Source: Limnoperna fortunei
Lineage: Eukaryota > Mollusca > Bivalvia > Mytilida > Modiolidae
Direction of reading: 5' to 3'
Assembly: GCA_944474755.1 (NCBI GenBank)
Contig: OX104113.1
Span: 46,068,980-46,132,979 of the forward strand
Length of the DNA stretch: 64,000 nt
In this document: positions 22,831 through 34,124 of the stretch, in pieces
Position numbering within the stretch: the stretch's first letter is position 1
Layout of the letters: each line of letters starts with the position of its first letter
Notes under the pieces: generated by a model
Databases searched by the model: none
Seen by the model: only the letters and a program-made list of their open reading frames with translations
What the model was told of the DNA's origin: nothing
Program-made: the position numbers and the translations under genes

Positions 22831-23865
22831 AAAGCTACCACTTCGGAACCGAAATCAATGAACCCAAACCAATGAATCCTCTGCAACAAAGACCATCAAA
22901 CCAGATTAGTCCTTGTTCAACCAGTTCCTAACTTGTTTCACAAGTAATCTTCTCACTTGGGTATGAAGACAAAGATATAATAAATGCAATAATAGAAACC
23001 ACATTGTCTAGCATGCCAATCAGGATAATTTCTCCAGTACCACCTTCCAAGAAGCCTAAATCAGATCGTGCCTCATCATTTGTGACCGAAACTGCAACAA
23101 CTTATTCGTCTATAATCGTCGTAGATGACGATAATTTCTTGTCTGATATAATCAGGTCAGGTCAGAAGTTATACCAAACTTGTCTGTAAAATCTCACAAT
23201 ACTTGTAGATCCTTAACCTCAATTTAATCGTCATGTTCAACCGCTTCTGCTGGTAAACTTAATATGAATACCGCCTTACATAGCAAAACAAAGAGAGATT
23301 TAAGCCATCTTGCGTTACCTAACCCTGAGGCCACTTCAAAGGGGACAATATGGCACAGGTTTTAGGCTCCACACAGTTCATTCGACACTTCAAATACAGG
23401 ACAATTAATACAGAACAGTAAAGAAAAAGTGGTAAAAAGTACCACTTATCAGGGCTCTGTAATGCCTTAGAGATATAATTTCGTAAGGAAGGAGGATAAA
23501 GTCATGTTACCAGGTGTGACTGTCTGTTTTCTGACAGCCACTTGGTAGCTGATCCATCGGTTAGTGAAAGAAGGACCATAGGAGTGCAAGTATATGTTCC
23601 GTACTACATTCCTCAAACGATTTCGAATGTTTTGTGTTTCTGTTTAAGTGTAGCCCGTCACAGAGGAGGGAGAGTCACAGACCGAGTCCACAACGACTGA
23701 AGAGTTTGAAAAACACCCGTGTGTTAAGGATGCATGTTGGAATTCAGACCAATTACCAAGCTATAAAAACTGACTCCGTTACTCCGACGAACGAAACAGA
23801 AGCACGACAACAAGAAAAAGAAACAGGACAAGCAGATGAAATATTGTTTTTTTATATTAGTTGAC
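22831..23865 (+). other. Downstream part of the gypsy ruin, not assigned
   Basis: Contains short frames such as GYEDKDIINAIIETT and VPPSKKPKSD (about 22955-23190) and a basic stretch CSPSQRRESHRPSPQR (23640-23700). These may be remnants of the same retrotransposon or an adjoining gene. No domain is recognised. Confidence 0.3.
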
Positions 23866-23889
23866 AATATTTTTATTGCGTATGAACTT

Positions 23890-24480
23890 AAAAAAATAAA
23901 TATAATAATAATCTTTTATTGCATATAAAACTCTATTGGGTACAGCAATACTTATACAAGAAAATATCCATATCTATACAACCCATATATTAGAAACGTA
24001 TACATGAACATTATTATGTATTCAATAGGGGATAGTCAGACCAATATGAACCTAATGTTCCCGCTTCTAATGATTGCTTTATAAAGTTGCAGATACTTTG
24101 CAAAATTTCTTTGGTTGGGATCTTAGGTATTAAAATTTAAATTAATGAAAGGTAATCTGGTATAGTCAATAATTTTGCAATAAAAAAAAATTGATAAGAA
24201 TTTTACAAAATCTACAATGAATTTGAAATTTTTACAACGTTCAAGTTTATTTCTAGGTTATAGACATTTTGCCTAAATTAAGTTATAAATTGACGATTTT
24301 GTAAATTTTCTTTCTGATTAATGTTTGTTTTAAGGTTACTATATAAAACAATTTATAGGATCCGTTAGTTGTAGAACGCCTTTCTAAAAATTTATGTCCA
24401 CAACCTTTTATTTGTGTTGTGAATGATTAAATTTGATTTTTACCAGTTAATGTGTACATATTGTTTTATTCCTGTCTTCT
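23890..24480 (-). repeat. Possible LINE 3' end
   Basis: On the minus strand it ends gcaataaaagattattatta, a tail style typical of non-LTR elements. No coding part is recognised. Confidence 0.25.
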
Positions 24481-24494
24481 TTGAGAAGGGGCAA

Positions 24495-25270
24495 TGTAAC
24501 GACTTATCATGGAGTGTCTATGTCATTGGACATGAATAAATTCTTATGATTAAAACATCGTATTTTTCCTAAATTTTATGCTTTTTTATTTTAATCATTG
24601 CCATATAGACCCCATAAAAATCAAAAGGTCACTTACTGAAAACCTATTGTTGACAACTTCAAATGACGTCATTAACAAATGTGCACGATTTAGGTCGAAC
24701 GAATAGTGTTTGATAGACAAATATGAGATTATTGTTATACATTGACTTTCATATCGAATGTTATGTATGAATATTTTGCCATTTTGCTTAACTTTTAGCT
24801 CTGTGAATATACCTGGTCAAGCGGCATCTTTTGTCTTTTTGTCTAGTGCCCTAAATCAGTCTAGATATCTAGTAGCTGTAACGTAACATACTTCAAATTT
24901 AAGTCTTTTAAGAATCCGGTGACGTCATAGTCAAATTTTAAATCGCCCAATTGAATAAATTCAGAGTGATTTGGGGTCTTTGTTCAGTCGACTCCCGAAT
25001 CGTTCACTTGAACGTCAAAAAACTCAGCTAAGACCTTTTCCTAATGACGTTATAATTGAAAGGCCAATATTTATTAAAGTAAATAAATTCAGTCGTGTAC
25101 TAAAACACACAGTGACTAAAGTTACAATATTTCAATTATGTCGAGACTCCAGCAGTTCTAAGACGAACCAACCGTTTAAGGAAATAAAAAACTATAAATC
25201 ATAATAAATATTTGCATCTCATTTATTTTCTTTTACATAAATTCACTTCATTACTTATTTGCGTTGTACA
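24495..25270 (+). repeat. Candidate 3' LTR of the gypsy element
   Basis: A purine tract gagaaggggcaa (24483-24494) directly precedes tgtaacgac; the stretch could end at gttgtaca (25270). It holds two tgacgtca sites (about 24665 and 24923) and aataaa near 25204. No second LTR is available in the window for comparison. Confidence 0.35.
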
Positions 25271-26179
25271 CTACGAACAAGACTCAAACAGATCATACTT
25301 TATGAAGAAGACACTGTAAACAACTTATACATCAGATTATTGAGCATTTATATACTTGACCAGAACTATCTGAGCAATGCTATCTTGAATGTGTTTGAAT
25401 AATTATATAAAATGAGTCTTACTTAGTCTCAAACTTAAAGTGATTAAGTCTCAATAAACATTTACATTTTTCAAGATATTGTAATCCTTATTAAAATAAA
25501 CTCGATAACACAAAGGTTTAACTATAATACAGTATTACAAGAGTTTGTGGAGTCTCAAATTTCGCAGATAAGACTAAAGTAGTTCCCGGAAAAACAAAAT
25601 CCAAACTAGCGGTCGCATGGACTCGGAGTGTTGGTTTTCATTTCGAGTCCTTAAGTAAAACTTACTTATAATCAAGTAGCTAGGTAGGTTCAATACAAAA
25701 GTATCTCTATCTGAATGTATCCAATACCAGAAGTAACATGTCTGCATGTGTACTTAATATTATTTTCGTGGCTAGCTTAATAATAATGGTTATCTGGGTT
25801 GAAACAAAGAAAAAATTAAATGGATAAAAAAGTATGATTTACAATTGTTTTTCCATATCTCTTTGAACGGAACTATTTAACTTTGGTGATCACGAAGATT
25901 CTCGCTAATCTATGCGCTAAAATAATAATTGCTGTATTGACATATTGAGCAAAATTTAAAAGGTAACTGGCCCGATCGCACAACAAAAGGTGCATGGTAT
26001 CCACGTGATCTAAACGTAGTTAAATCAGTGCGAGTACTGATGACGATTCCCAGATCACAAACTACAAAAATTCTCTCGATCTCTTTATACAATACGGACA
26101 GTCGCCTGAAGTTCATAGTGTGTGTCTTGCTTTGATAAAACTACGCTGTTTTCACATTAAAGACCCCTCTTGTAAACGT

Positions 26180-26385
26180 TGATTAATAGTAGGCTTAGTG
26201 TAGCCGCTACAAAAGGCTCCATTCTATATAGCTACTTAATTCTCTATACGTTTTTATTGTAAGTCCGAATTTCTATTGGCACATCTACTGTCTCCAGCTG
26301 TTTTATTGTTTGTAACTTTCTCTCATCCTATACATATAGATAAAATACTACTCAATTGGCGTAAAGAAACCATTTAATCAATCAA
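26180..26385 (+). repeat. SINE-C 3' fragment
   Basis: gtgtagccgctacaaaaggc, then aaaccatttaatcaatcaac tail. Confidence 0.55.
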
Positions 26386-26754
26386 CTTGATAGACTTAAG
26401 TCTAAACTCTAAATCGCCACTGTGGACGAGATGGGTTACTGAAATAAGTAAGAAATAAGTAAGAAAGCAAAACGTTTTCCCTTGGAACAAGATTTCATTC
26501 GCAACATTTTGTAGTTGGTAACACTCATTGAAACATCAGTCGGATAATCTCTTTATTTGCTAGAAAACAACTATTTTTATTTAAAATGTATTAAAGAGCT
26601 ATAAATGGTTTTTTTTCATATGTTTTTTGTATCTTCCGGAAAATGTTTATTAAGATTTTATAGCTGATGCGGATTTTTCATAAAATATCATTTGGTATAA
26701 AGTTTTTGAATATTGATAATAAAAGCTCTACAATTTCTTAATCTGATTTGAATT

Positions 26755-26860
26755 TTAAATATGTTTTGGGTTTAAGTGCTATTGGTGACAATTGAGAAAA
26801 CGAAGCCCGCGACTGGCGTAGTAAATTCATAACATTGGTATCTTATTTATAATTAGGTTT
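26755..26860 (+). repeat. Single diverged copy of the gacgaaacg repeat
   Basis: tgacaattgagaaaacgaag, then ctggcgtagtaaattcataa and tggtatctta. Confidence 0.45.
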
Positions 26861-26959
26861 ATTGCCTTCTTACAAACTCTTTCACATATCCATAATCTTT
26901 ATAAATTTAATCACGTTACAATCATGACAATACACAATATTTATTTAACTACACTTAAC

Positions 26960-28540
26960 AATGAATGAATATGTTTATTTGTCAATAAAGAAGCCAATGA
27001 AGAGCTGTACAACTTTAAAGTTACAAAATAAAGAATGATTGTTCTAAACAAAATTAATAATTTCAAAGAAAATAAAAACAAATGAAAACCTATGAAAATG
27101 GGAACCATCAATGCCTATTACACAAATTAACAATTATTATAACCAGCACAGTGACCTAAGTGGAAGTTACATAAATAAATACTTTAAAATATAATAGTGC
27201 ATGTATAATTATCATGTATCAAGAATTTTATTTCTCTCACTATTAATAGTTTGTAAATGATCAATTAGTTTGTGTAGGATTATCTTGTCTTCAGATGATA
27301 ATAGCCAAGTGAATTGGAAAGTTGTATACATCTTCCAAAAGTTATTATTATTATTATTTATTTCCTGCAACAATTTTGATAATTGCTAAGCTTTTGACAC
27401 TGGAGTAGAAAATGGATTTCATCTCCTACTCCTGCATCGCACAACCCACAAATTTGATTTTCTGCTGGAATATTTTTATATCTTCCTATTTCTATCTCTA
27501 ACTTATGTGCACTAATTCTAAATTTTGTGAACAATTTCCTTTTATCTTCAGTAAGATAGTCTAAATAACATTCATATGAGAAAATATTTTTAAATAGTCT
27601 GTAGGTTCTTAGTTTATTTCCAGACCTACTCTTATTGTCATTGAATTTATCATCTTTCCATATTTTGTTGTAAATAATATTTACTTTATTAATAATAAGT
27701 GATTTAATGTTATTCTTGCATGTTATGCAAATATGAAGATTAATATTTAGGTATTTCATGATAAAGTTCTTGCGACTATACCAACTGATTTTACCTGAAT
27801 TATCTAGATTTACTTATTCCTCATATGCATGTTTTAGTAAAATGTCATTAGAAGGACATAAACGTTGCAAGTACTTAATAAATTAGTGTAAAGTGCATAC
27901 CTTCCCCATTCTCCCAATACTGCTGAAGGAAGACCTTTTCCCTACCCCTAATAAATGTTTGCAAATTTCAAATGAACATGTTCCTGTTTTAAGTTGTAAA
28001 GTAATTTTGAAGTATGACAATAATCATCTTTGTTTAGCTAATTACCAATAAAGCATCCCCATATCTCACTACTATATAACAAAACAGGTTTCACAGCATA
28101 GGTGCATAATTGTTTTATGCTATTTCTCTTAGATTCAAAACATTTAATCATTTCAAGTGCTTTAAGTCCTCGGTATTATAGGTCACTTTTAGCTTCTGTG
28201 AAGGATTCGTAGTTTGAAAAATAAGTCAAAGGTACTTATATTCTTTTTCAATTGGATTATCATTCAAATAAAAGGTGTTTTAACTGTTTTCCTATTTTTA
28301 TTAAAAACTTTAGCTTTAGTCTTTTTAATATTTACTTCAAGGCACCACGTGTTACATTAGCTATGTAATTTGTTAATAGATTTTTGGAGCCCCTCTGCAG
28401 GTTAGATACAAATACAAGGTCATCTGTATAGGGTAAACAGTTTAAATTAACATTGTTAAGATTAACAGGATCACAATGCACATAAATATAACAGTGATAA
28501 TTAATTTCCTGATAATGTTCAGTTGTTAGGTCATTGTTAT
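26960..28540 (-). mobile_element. Non-LTR retrotransposon (LINE) with ORF2 3' half, decayed
   Basis: On the minus strand, YTDDLVFVS near 28440-28410 is the RT catalytic box (normally YADD). Fragments of the thumb follow, then the C-terminal frame at 27759-27358 with TKFRISAHKLEIEIGRYKN and a CCHC knuckle CGLCDAGVGDEIHFLLQC. The 3' end runs to about 26965 with attcattcattg. Stops and shifts interrupt it. It lies just downstream of the gene C stop. Confidence 0.75.
27358..27759 (-). pseudogene. LINE ORF2 C-terminal zinc-knuckle fragment
   Basis: Open 133 codons ending NYQNCCRK. C-x2-C-x7-H-x4-C knuckle typical of reverse-transcriptase C-termini of molluscan LINEs. Confidence 0.75.
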
Positions 28541-28574
28541 TTATAGTCTGGTTCAGGTAGGGGCGGGTGAAGTG

Positions 28575-28741
28575 TTATTTATAGTCTGGTTCAGGTAGAG
28601 GCGGGTGGCGCTGTTGTCTGTGGCTTAATGGTTGTGAAAAGGCATTTGTAGACGTGTGTTGTCCAGCCATGAAAATCGGTTGACCAGTTAATGTTGAACC
28701 ATTTGGATGTTCGAAGGCTTGAACTTTTGAAGACTTTTTTT
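28575..28741 (-). CDS. Gene C exon 4 (cytoplasmic tail and stop)
   Basis: 167 nt, acceptor tttttaatag. It encodes QKKSSKVQAFEHPNG, then a polar Gln/Ser/Thr/Pro-rich tail with PPLPEPDYK and TAA at 28577-28575. The last 34 bp, including the stop, are repeated just downstream with a 38-bp period (28536-28569 and 28574-28607). Confidence 0.72.
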
Positions 28742-31700
28742 CTATTAAAAATAATATTCGATATCTAATTAAAAATATTGTGACTGTTTCTTTAACAAGA
28801 ATGACTATTTTGTCAAATGTCATACATATATAAATAATGGTATTTGATTACTATATTTTATTTGTTGATGTCTTGTATCATATTCTTGATATTTGTGTTT
28901 GAATATACACGTACAAACGTTCTATGTACACATAAAGGATTATGGATGAAAGTTCCCAGAAACAGTTCCTCAATATAGTTGTTAATATTGTCTTAGTTGT
29001 GGCAACACTTAATGATTTGTTATTATTATTTTAAGATTCATGAAGAAAAATTAATTCGATCATATTGTACACTGTACACACTTTGTTACGCAAAAATGCA
29101 CATCATTGATTTTATTTCACATAAACCGAACAATTAAATGCGATCAGTTCTTATAATTTTAACATAGGAAAAACATTGATGAAATTGATTTTTTTCCCAT
29201 TTGGCGCCCCCACCTTGCACGTGCCACCATGACAATTTAAATCATAAAAAACTTTTTTGCGTCCAAAATTAAGTTATAAACGAATTTTCGTTATTTATTT
29301 GGCTAAAAGAAAATGTCTGGATTAGATGTTATCATACGTAATTCATGTACCTATAATAAAACTCTTACGATGATAACACGCCTATTTTATCAATCTGATT
29401 GAAATCCAAAACTTATATTATTGACAGAAGTCAGCTGTACCAAGTTTAAAAAAGAACATTGGTCACCCGACCCGTTAGTTTTTCAAGAATAATCACTTTT
29501 AGTTACTAGTATCGTCTTCAAGTTGTCCACTTGTTTCTGGTAAACTGCTTCTTGTCAGTTGACATTGTGTATATATGACATTATTACAACATTGTTTGTG
29601 AAACATACTTGTACAAACAAATTACAGAAATTAAATAAAATGTATATTTAAAACTTACGTCTATTACATATGCAGATCAGAACAGTCAGAGAAAATAATG
29701 CAAACACACCTCCTATACAAATAGCGACGATTGATCTGTAAGTATTTAATTCAAACGTCTCAAGAAACTTAATAAAATTAAACACAGAAATTAATGAAAA
29801 TCATTTACTGTAGTAATTTATATTAACCAAATAAATGTAGTGAATCAATTGGGCTCCACCCCTCTTTTGACGAAAACAGTGGCAGTGTAAAACCTTTTTT
29901 ATGCGAAACATAAAGAACAGTTTGTATTGCTTTGACAGTAAAATCTTTAGAAATTGCAAATTTTTTGCATGTGCTGTATAAAATTTACTGTCGTCTCAAA
30001 GAGTTTTCTCTTCAAAATTAATATATAAAACTATACACATTTGAATAATGTAATAGATAAGAAGGGAAAGGCTGTGAACACACTGAGAGAGCTGGATCAG
30101 AATGCTCGATGCACAGTGCTGCCCAGCACGTCTCCGGGTGGCAGATATGTCATCTCGTTAGGAGGATGTTAGTTGGTTGTCCTGGCAACTGACCACAGTG
30201 CGTAACGAATTTGGAGAGTCCCACGCTTGTTGCACTATAAATACCATTTGTAGAATTCGAAAAGTAAGTTAATTGTACCCACTGCAAAAGGCTACATTTT
30301 CCTTCACACTCTATTACTTATACTTTTACAAGTGGTAGTTTAAATTTTGTTCCCGCTAGTCAACCCTTTTTTCCATTTTTATTTATTGTTTGTATTTTTT
30401 GTCCTGAATATGGCTGAAACATTGATCGCTGGACGTTAAGCAAACATTTAATCAAACAATCCATTAGAAGGAAGAGGTAAGGCAATAAAAGCCCTTTTTA
30501 TTTGTCTATTTTAAGTCTTGTGGCTATCTTTGACTGATGTTGCTACTATGATGTTTTATTCGGACTGTTGAGTTATTCAGAGTAAGTATAGATAATAAAA
30601 AAAGCAATTAGTTATTTTAAAATAAATGAAAAAAGAAGAATCTTACGGTATTGGAAAACAAATACCATCCCAAAGACATAAATGACTATCCGGGCAACAC
30701 GTGTCTGTACCATCGCACCTGTGGTATCCATTGATAACACATGTCACGTTCATACCTGCAATTGACATCAATTTCATTAACAAACAGAAGAAACGAACAA
30801 CTTTGGCTTAATGTATGACCACGTAATCACCACAAAACCTCACTCCTATGACCATAATGTAATCTACATTTTGGTTCGTAAAAAATGCAAGCAATTGCTC
30901 GACATAAAAAAATTTTTTGGTTTAAAATAGATTGAGACGCAGACAATATTTCTGAAGCTAGGGATTTGTTGAATGTTAGACTGTTTGGGATTTCATTTAG
31001 CTTTATCTAGAGTTATCATATCAAACCAGCAAATGAAATATAGGTTGTTTTACTGCTTTGATTTCTCTGTACCTTATTTGGTTTTGGAGAATAAAGATAT
31101 ATATATATATACTGCTAACGTAGGTGCATTTTAGATATCTCTTATCAATTTAATTTGCAACCTGATTGGCTAACTCCAATAGAGCAACCCAGGTAATCTG
31201 GTAGAACCTATCTTGGAGCACATGACGTATTCATACGCCAATAAAATTGAAATAGTTCCTTAATTTCAACCCTTTATGAATTGATTAATAAACAAATTCA
31301 GTTTTGAAAAATACTTCCAAAACCTGTTTAAAATGTTAAAATTTTCCTAAAATGAATTTAATAAACTCTATTTTACTATAAGAATTATTTATTTTTAATT
31401 TTTAGGTGTGCCTCCCTACAAAACATGTATCAATAACAACGTTTAATCCTAGATATTCGATGTTTTTTTCATAGAACCTAATTCATGTTGTATATAGAGC
31501 TTGACAATTAAAACTATGTTAAGTCTTCATTGTTGTCAGAAATCAGTTCAAAGCTAGAGCCAATATTAAGTCAGCTTCAGAAATTGTGTAGTATGGTGAG
31601 CCGTTCCGTCAAATATTACACAATTATGAAACTAAATAAAAAAGACGAAATCGTAATATAAAGACAGTAATGTCACATTTAGAGAAAATTTACAAAAGAC

Positions 31701-31745
31701 GAAAACCAGAAAGAGACAAAAGAATGCAAGAACCACATCGTGCAT
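28575..31745 (-). CDS. Gene C: small Cys-rich single-pass membrane protein, complete (4 exons, 134 aa)
   Basis: Exons 31745-31694, 30755-30647, 29735-29659 and 28741-28575 total 405 nt. Residues 1-17 are a Phe/Leu/Val-rich signal peptide. Residues 18-54 form the ectodomain with eight Cys and a CDGTDTCCPDSHLC core. Residues 55-80 are one helix (SIVAICIGGVFALFSLTVLI) followed by Cys and basic residues NRQKK, giving a type I topology. Residues 81-134 are a cytoplasmic tail ending HPPLPEPDYK. Phases are 1, 2 and 1. From general knowledge, short Cys-rich type I proteins with Pro-rich tails (Shisa- or CYYR1-like) act as adaptors, but no orthology is claimed. The exon 1 donor (gtaaat) is weaker than the others. 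A MULE is inserted 39 bp upstream of the ATG. Confidence 0.72.
29659..29735 (-). CDS. Gene C exon 3 (transmembrane helix)
   Basis: 77 nt, acceptor acttacag, donor gtaagt, phase 2-1. It encodes one hydrophobic helix of about 23 residues ending CICNR. The CC|A junction restores Pro. Confidence 0.8.
30070..30462 (+). repeat. SINE-C copy in gene C intron 2
   Basis: agtcccacgcttgttgcact, then acccactgcaaaaggctac, then tggctgaaacattgatcgct and gacgttaagcaaacatttaa tail. Opposite strand to gene C. Confidence 0.65.
30647..30755 (-). CDS. Gene C exon 2 (Cys-rich ectodomain)
   Basis: 109 nt, acceptor caattgcag, donor gtaaga, phase 1-2. It encodes MNVTCVINGYHRCDGTDTCC, then PDSHLCLWDGICFPI. Length and phases are identical to gene E exon 53893-54001, and both share C..G.HRC.G...CCPD...C.....CF. 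Confidence 0.78.
31694..31745 (-). CDS. Gene C exon 1 (signal peptide)
   Basis: 17 codons plus one base, starting MHDVVLAFFCLFLVFVF. The exit T|gtaaat is phase 1 and joins to GT of exon 2 to give Cys. A longer in-frame ATG at 31832 lies inside the MULE end, so the inner ATG is chosen. Confidence 0.55.
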
Positions 31746-31791
31746 AAAAGTTAGTGTGTTAGAAAGATAAAGGACAAACTCGCAAAAAAAG

Positions 31792-33628
31792 GGTTTGTTC
31801 CCATTTCGCCTTAACTCTAAAGTTTTATACATAAAATTATTCCCATTTCGCCTTAGTAGGGTCAGGTGTCAACTAAGGCCAAATGGGAACTTATGTAAAC
31901 ATCAAATGTAATGTTTATATAGTAAAATAAACAAAAATCAATACTACTTAATTAATGTGAATAATTAAAAAAAAACTTTAAGATTTGTATTTGTTTTTGT
32001 GAATGCTGGCAAATTAATATTTTGTTTTATTATATAGGACTTTTTTCAGTATCAGTTTTTTTTTATAAATAATAATCTGGTTTTTTTTACATATGTGTGA
32101 GATTTTCTCGTGGATATACAAATACAAATACAATGTGCAATATTTTATATTTTTTATTTGCTAAACTACATTCTAAAATAAATTAGTAGTCTTCAACCTT
32201 GTCGAGTGGTAGTAGTGGTAAAGCTGCTGCACGACGAACAAGTCTGTTGACATCTTGTAAGTCCTTGTAGTCTCTTTGCAGTCCAAGTTCTTGTGTCTTC
32301 TTCCATATGGCTTTGCAGTAGTGGAACAGGCATCCCTTGAGTTCTGCGGCTGGGTATTTCTCTACAGTTGCATTTCTAGAAGCACACTCAAAGTCGAGGC
32401 TTACTGAAGCTGGTGAGAAGATCTGGTTGTGTCGTTGGCATATTTCTTCCAGTAGTGTGAAAAGTCTACGGTATGTCTGTTTGTCTCGTTTGGGTAGAAG
32501 TGTGAAGACTAGTGGGAACATGGCTGGACCGACGAAGGCATGTATCGTAAAGATGCTGTCAAACATTGTTGGTGCAGTGTAAAATGTCCCATCACAGTAA
32601 ATTCTGTTGGCATTGCATAGATGGTTGATGTTTTCTGAAGTAGTAAAGATCAGAATTTTGTTGATGTCACCGTCATCTGCCTGTAGAAATGGCTCACCGC
32701 TGGTAGTCTCTCTAAACTTTCCCTCTAAGTTAATGTCGGGTCTTGTAGTTGGTACTGGTGGTAGCAGCTTTTGTCTGGATCGGTAAAGTGATGATTTTAC
32801 TGAGTCGAAGGTTGGTAGGTTGGCGGCTATTTCTCTAGTCTGGGCATCCCATGGTGCGTCTCTTAGTTTAGTAATTTCTTCATCGTAGATGGATGGTAGT
32901 GGCGTTATTTCCTCTTTGGCTCTGGATCTTATTTTATTTAGTATTCTCCTGCCTTCAATTGCAGCTTGGTTGGGTTGGTGATTGTGTGGCTGACCAATCT
33001 TGCTTGGAATGTCATCCCTAGTGCAAATGGTGGCTTTGCAGTCAGTTTTGATACATTTCCATTATATCCATGTGTCTCTCTTGTTGTTCTGTCTGTAAGT
33101 GTAGCCATTCCAAAGGAGATGTCTACCTCCTCTGTTGGTCTCAACAAAGTCAACATGTAGTAGTGCACCGGCCATTATGGTTTGTTAAACTGATGATTGA
33201 CTTTGAACAGAGAATGGTATTTATACAAAATTTTGACATTTTGAATTGTTTTCAGATTATGTTTTAATTGATGAGCTTGCTATATTTTTAAAAGAGAATA
33301 ACTCAGTATCAAAGCTAATAAGCAAACTAAAAGGGTTAGCTATTTTAACTTAACTAATTAATTAAATTATTTGAATGTAACGAGCTTTGAATGTTCTTCA
33401 CTATAAAATTATGTTATTTGAAATTAAATAATTTTTTTACTAATTTTATTCTTAGTTAATTAACAAAATTAAATAATAATTTCAAATGTGATTTTATAGC
33501 TAACATATCTCATTAATTAAACAATAGTGTTTTTACAATGAAATATGTCATAAATTCCCACTTCGCCTTAGTGATTTTTTTACCTTTTTTACCTGTAATT
33601 TACAGCTAAGGCGAAATGGGAACACACC
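31792..33628 (-). mobile_element. MULE DNA transposon, 1.84 kb, next to gene C
   Basis: TIRs read GGTTTGTTCCCATTTCGCC on the left and GGTGTGTTCCCATTTCGCC on the right, flanked by an exact 8-bp duplication aaaaaaag (31784-31791 and 33629-33636). Each terminus is itself a foldback: the motif and its reverse complement (aaggcgaaatgggaa or close to it) recur within about 100 bp, and the left end carries an extra direct copy. It contains a transposase frame on the minus strand. Its left edge is 47 bp from the gene C start codon. Confidence 0.85.
32183..33175 (-). pseudogene. FLYWCH zinc finger / MULE transposase, one nonsense codon, truncated
   Basis: 331-codon frame from ATG at 33175 to a stop at 32183, broken only by TAA at 33064-33062 inside the FLYWCH finger (LLWNGYTYRQNNK..W, then KCIKTDCKATIC and HNH). 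The transposase core has YCDGTFYTAP (first Asp), SLDFE (second Asp), and KGCLFHYCKAIWKK. The normal C-terminal part with the third acidic residue is missing. It is thus an inactive copy, but young enough to hold a long frame. Confidence 0.8.
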
Positions 33629-33989
33629 AAAAAAAGCAGATGTGGTGTGCTCAAGCCCTACTACTCAAATATTCAGCTGTCCATAACCGCCATGATTTAA
33701 CGTGATTAATTTTCAAGATAAGGAATTGAAACTACAGACAACAGCCAAATTCAATTTCATTTGTAATGTCCTGTTTAAAAAGGAAACAATTAGTCATTTA
33801 AAAAAAAAATTTAAAATTTAAAAAAAAATATCAATGAAAATATAGTCCGTTTTTGCGGTTTCATTTAAATGCCTAATGCATTATTTACAAAATTTATTGT
33901 TAAAACTAAAATAGTTAATGTGACAGTTGTATGCTTCATTATTTAAATGGAGTTTTACGCTACTTCAACAATAATAAGCAATATCATTC

Positions 33990-34120
33990 CATTTAGTTTT
34001 TGTTGCAGAGAAAGCCTGAGCATCCGGTGAAAACATCCGACCTTTGGGACGAAAAGTGGCAATCCTTGTCAATTAAGATTGGAGTCGAGTACAGCCTGCA
34101 AGCAGTAAGACCCTTACCGT
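33990..34120 (-). repeat. SINE-A fragment
   Basis: gtcaattaagattggagtcg block with diverged flanks; both ends missing. Confidence 0.7.
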
Positions 34121-34124
34121 CAAA

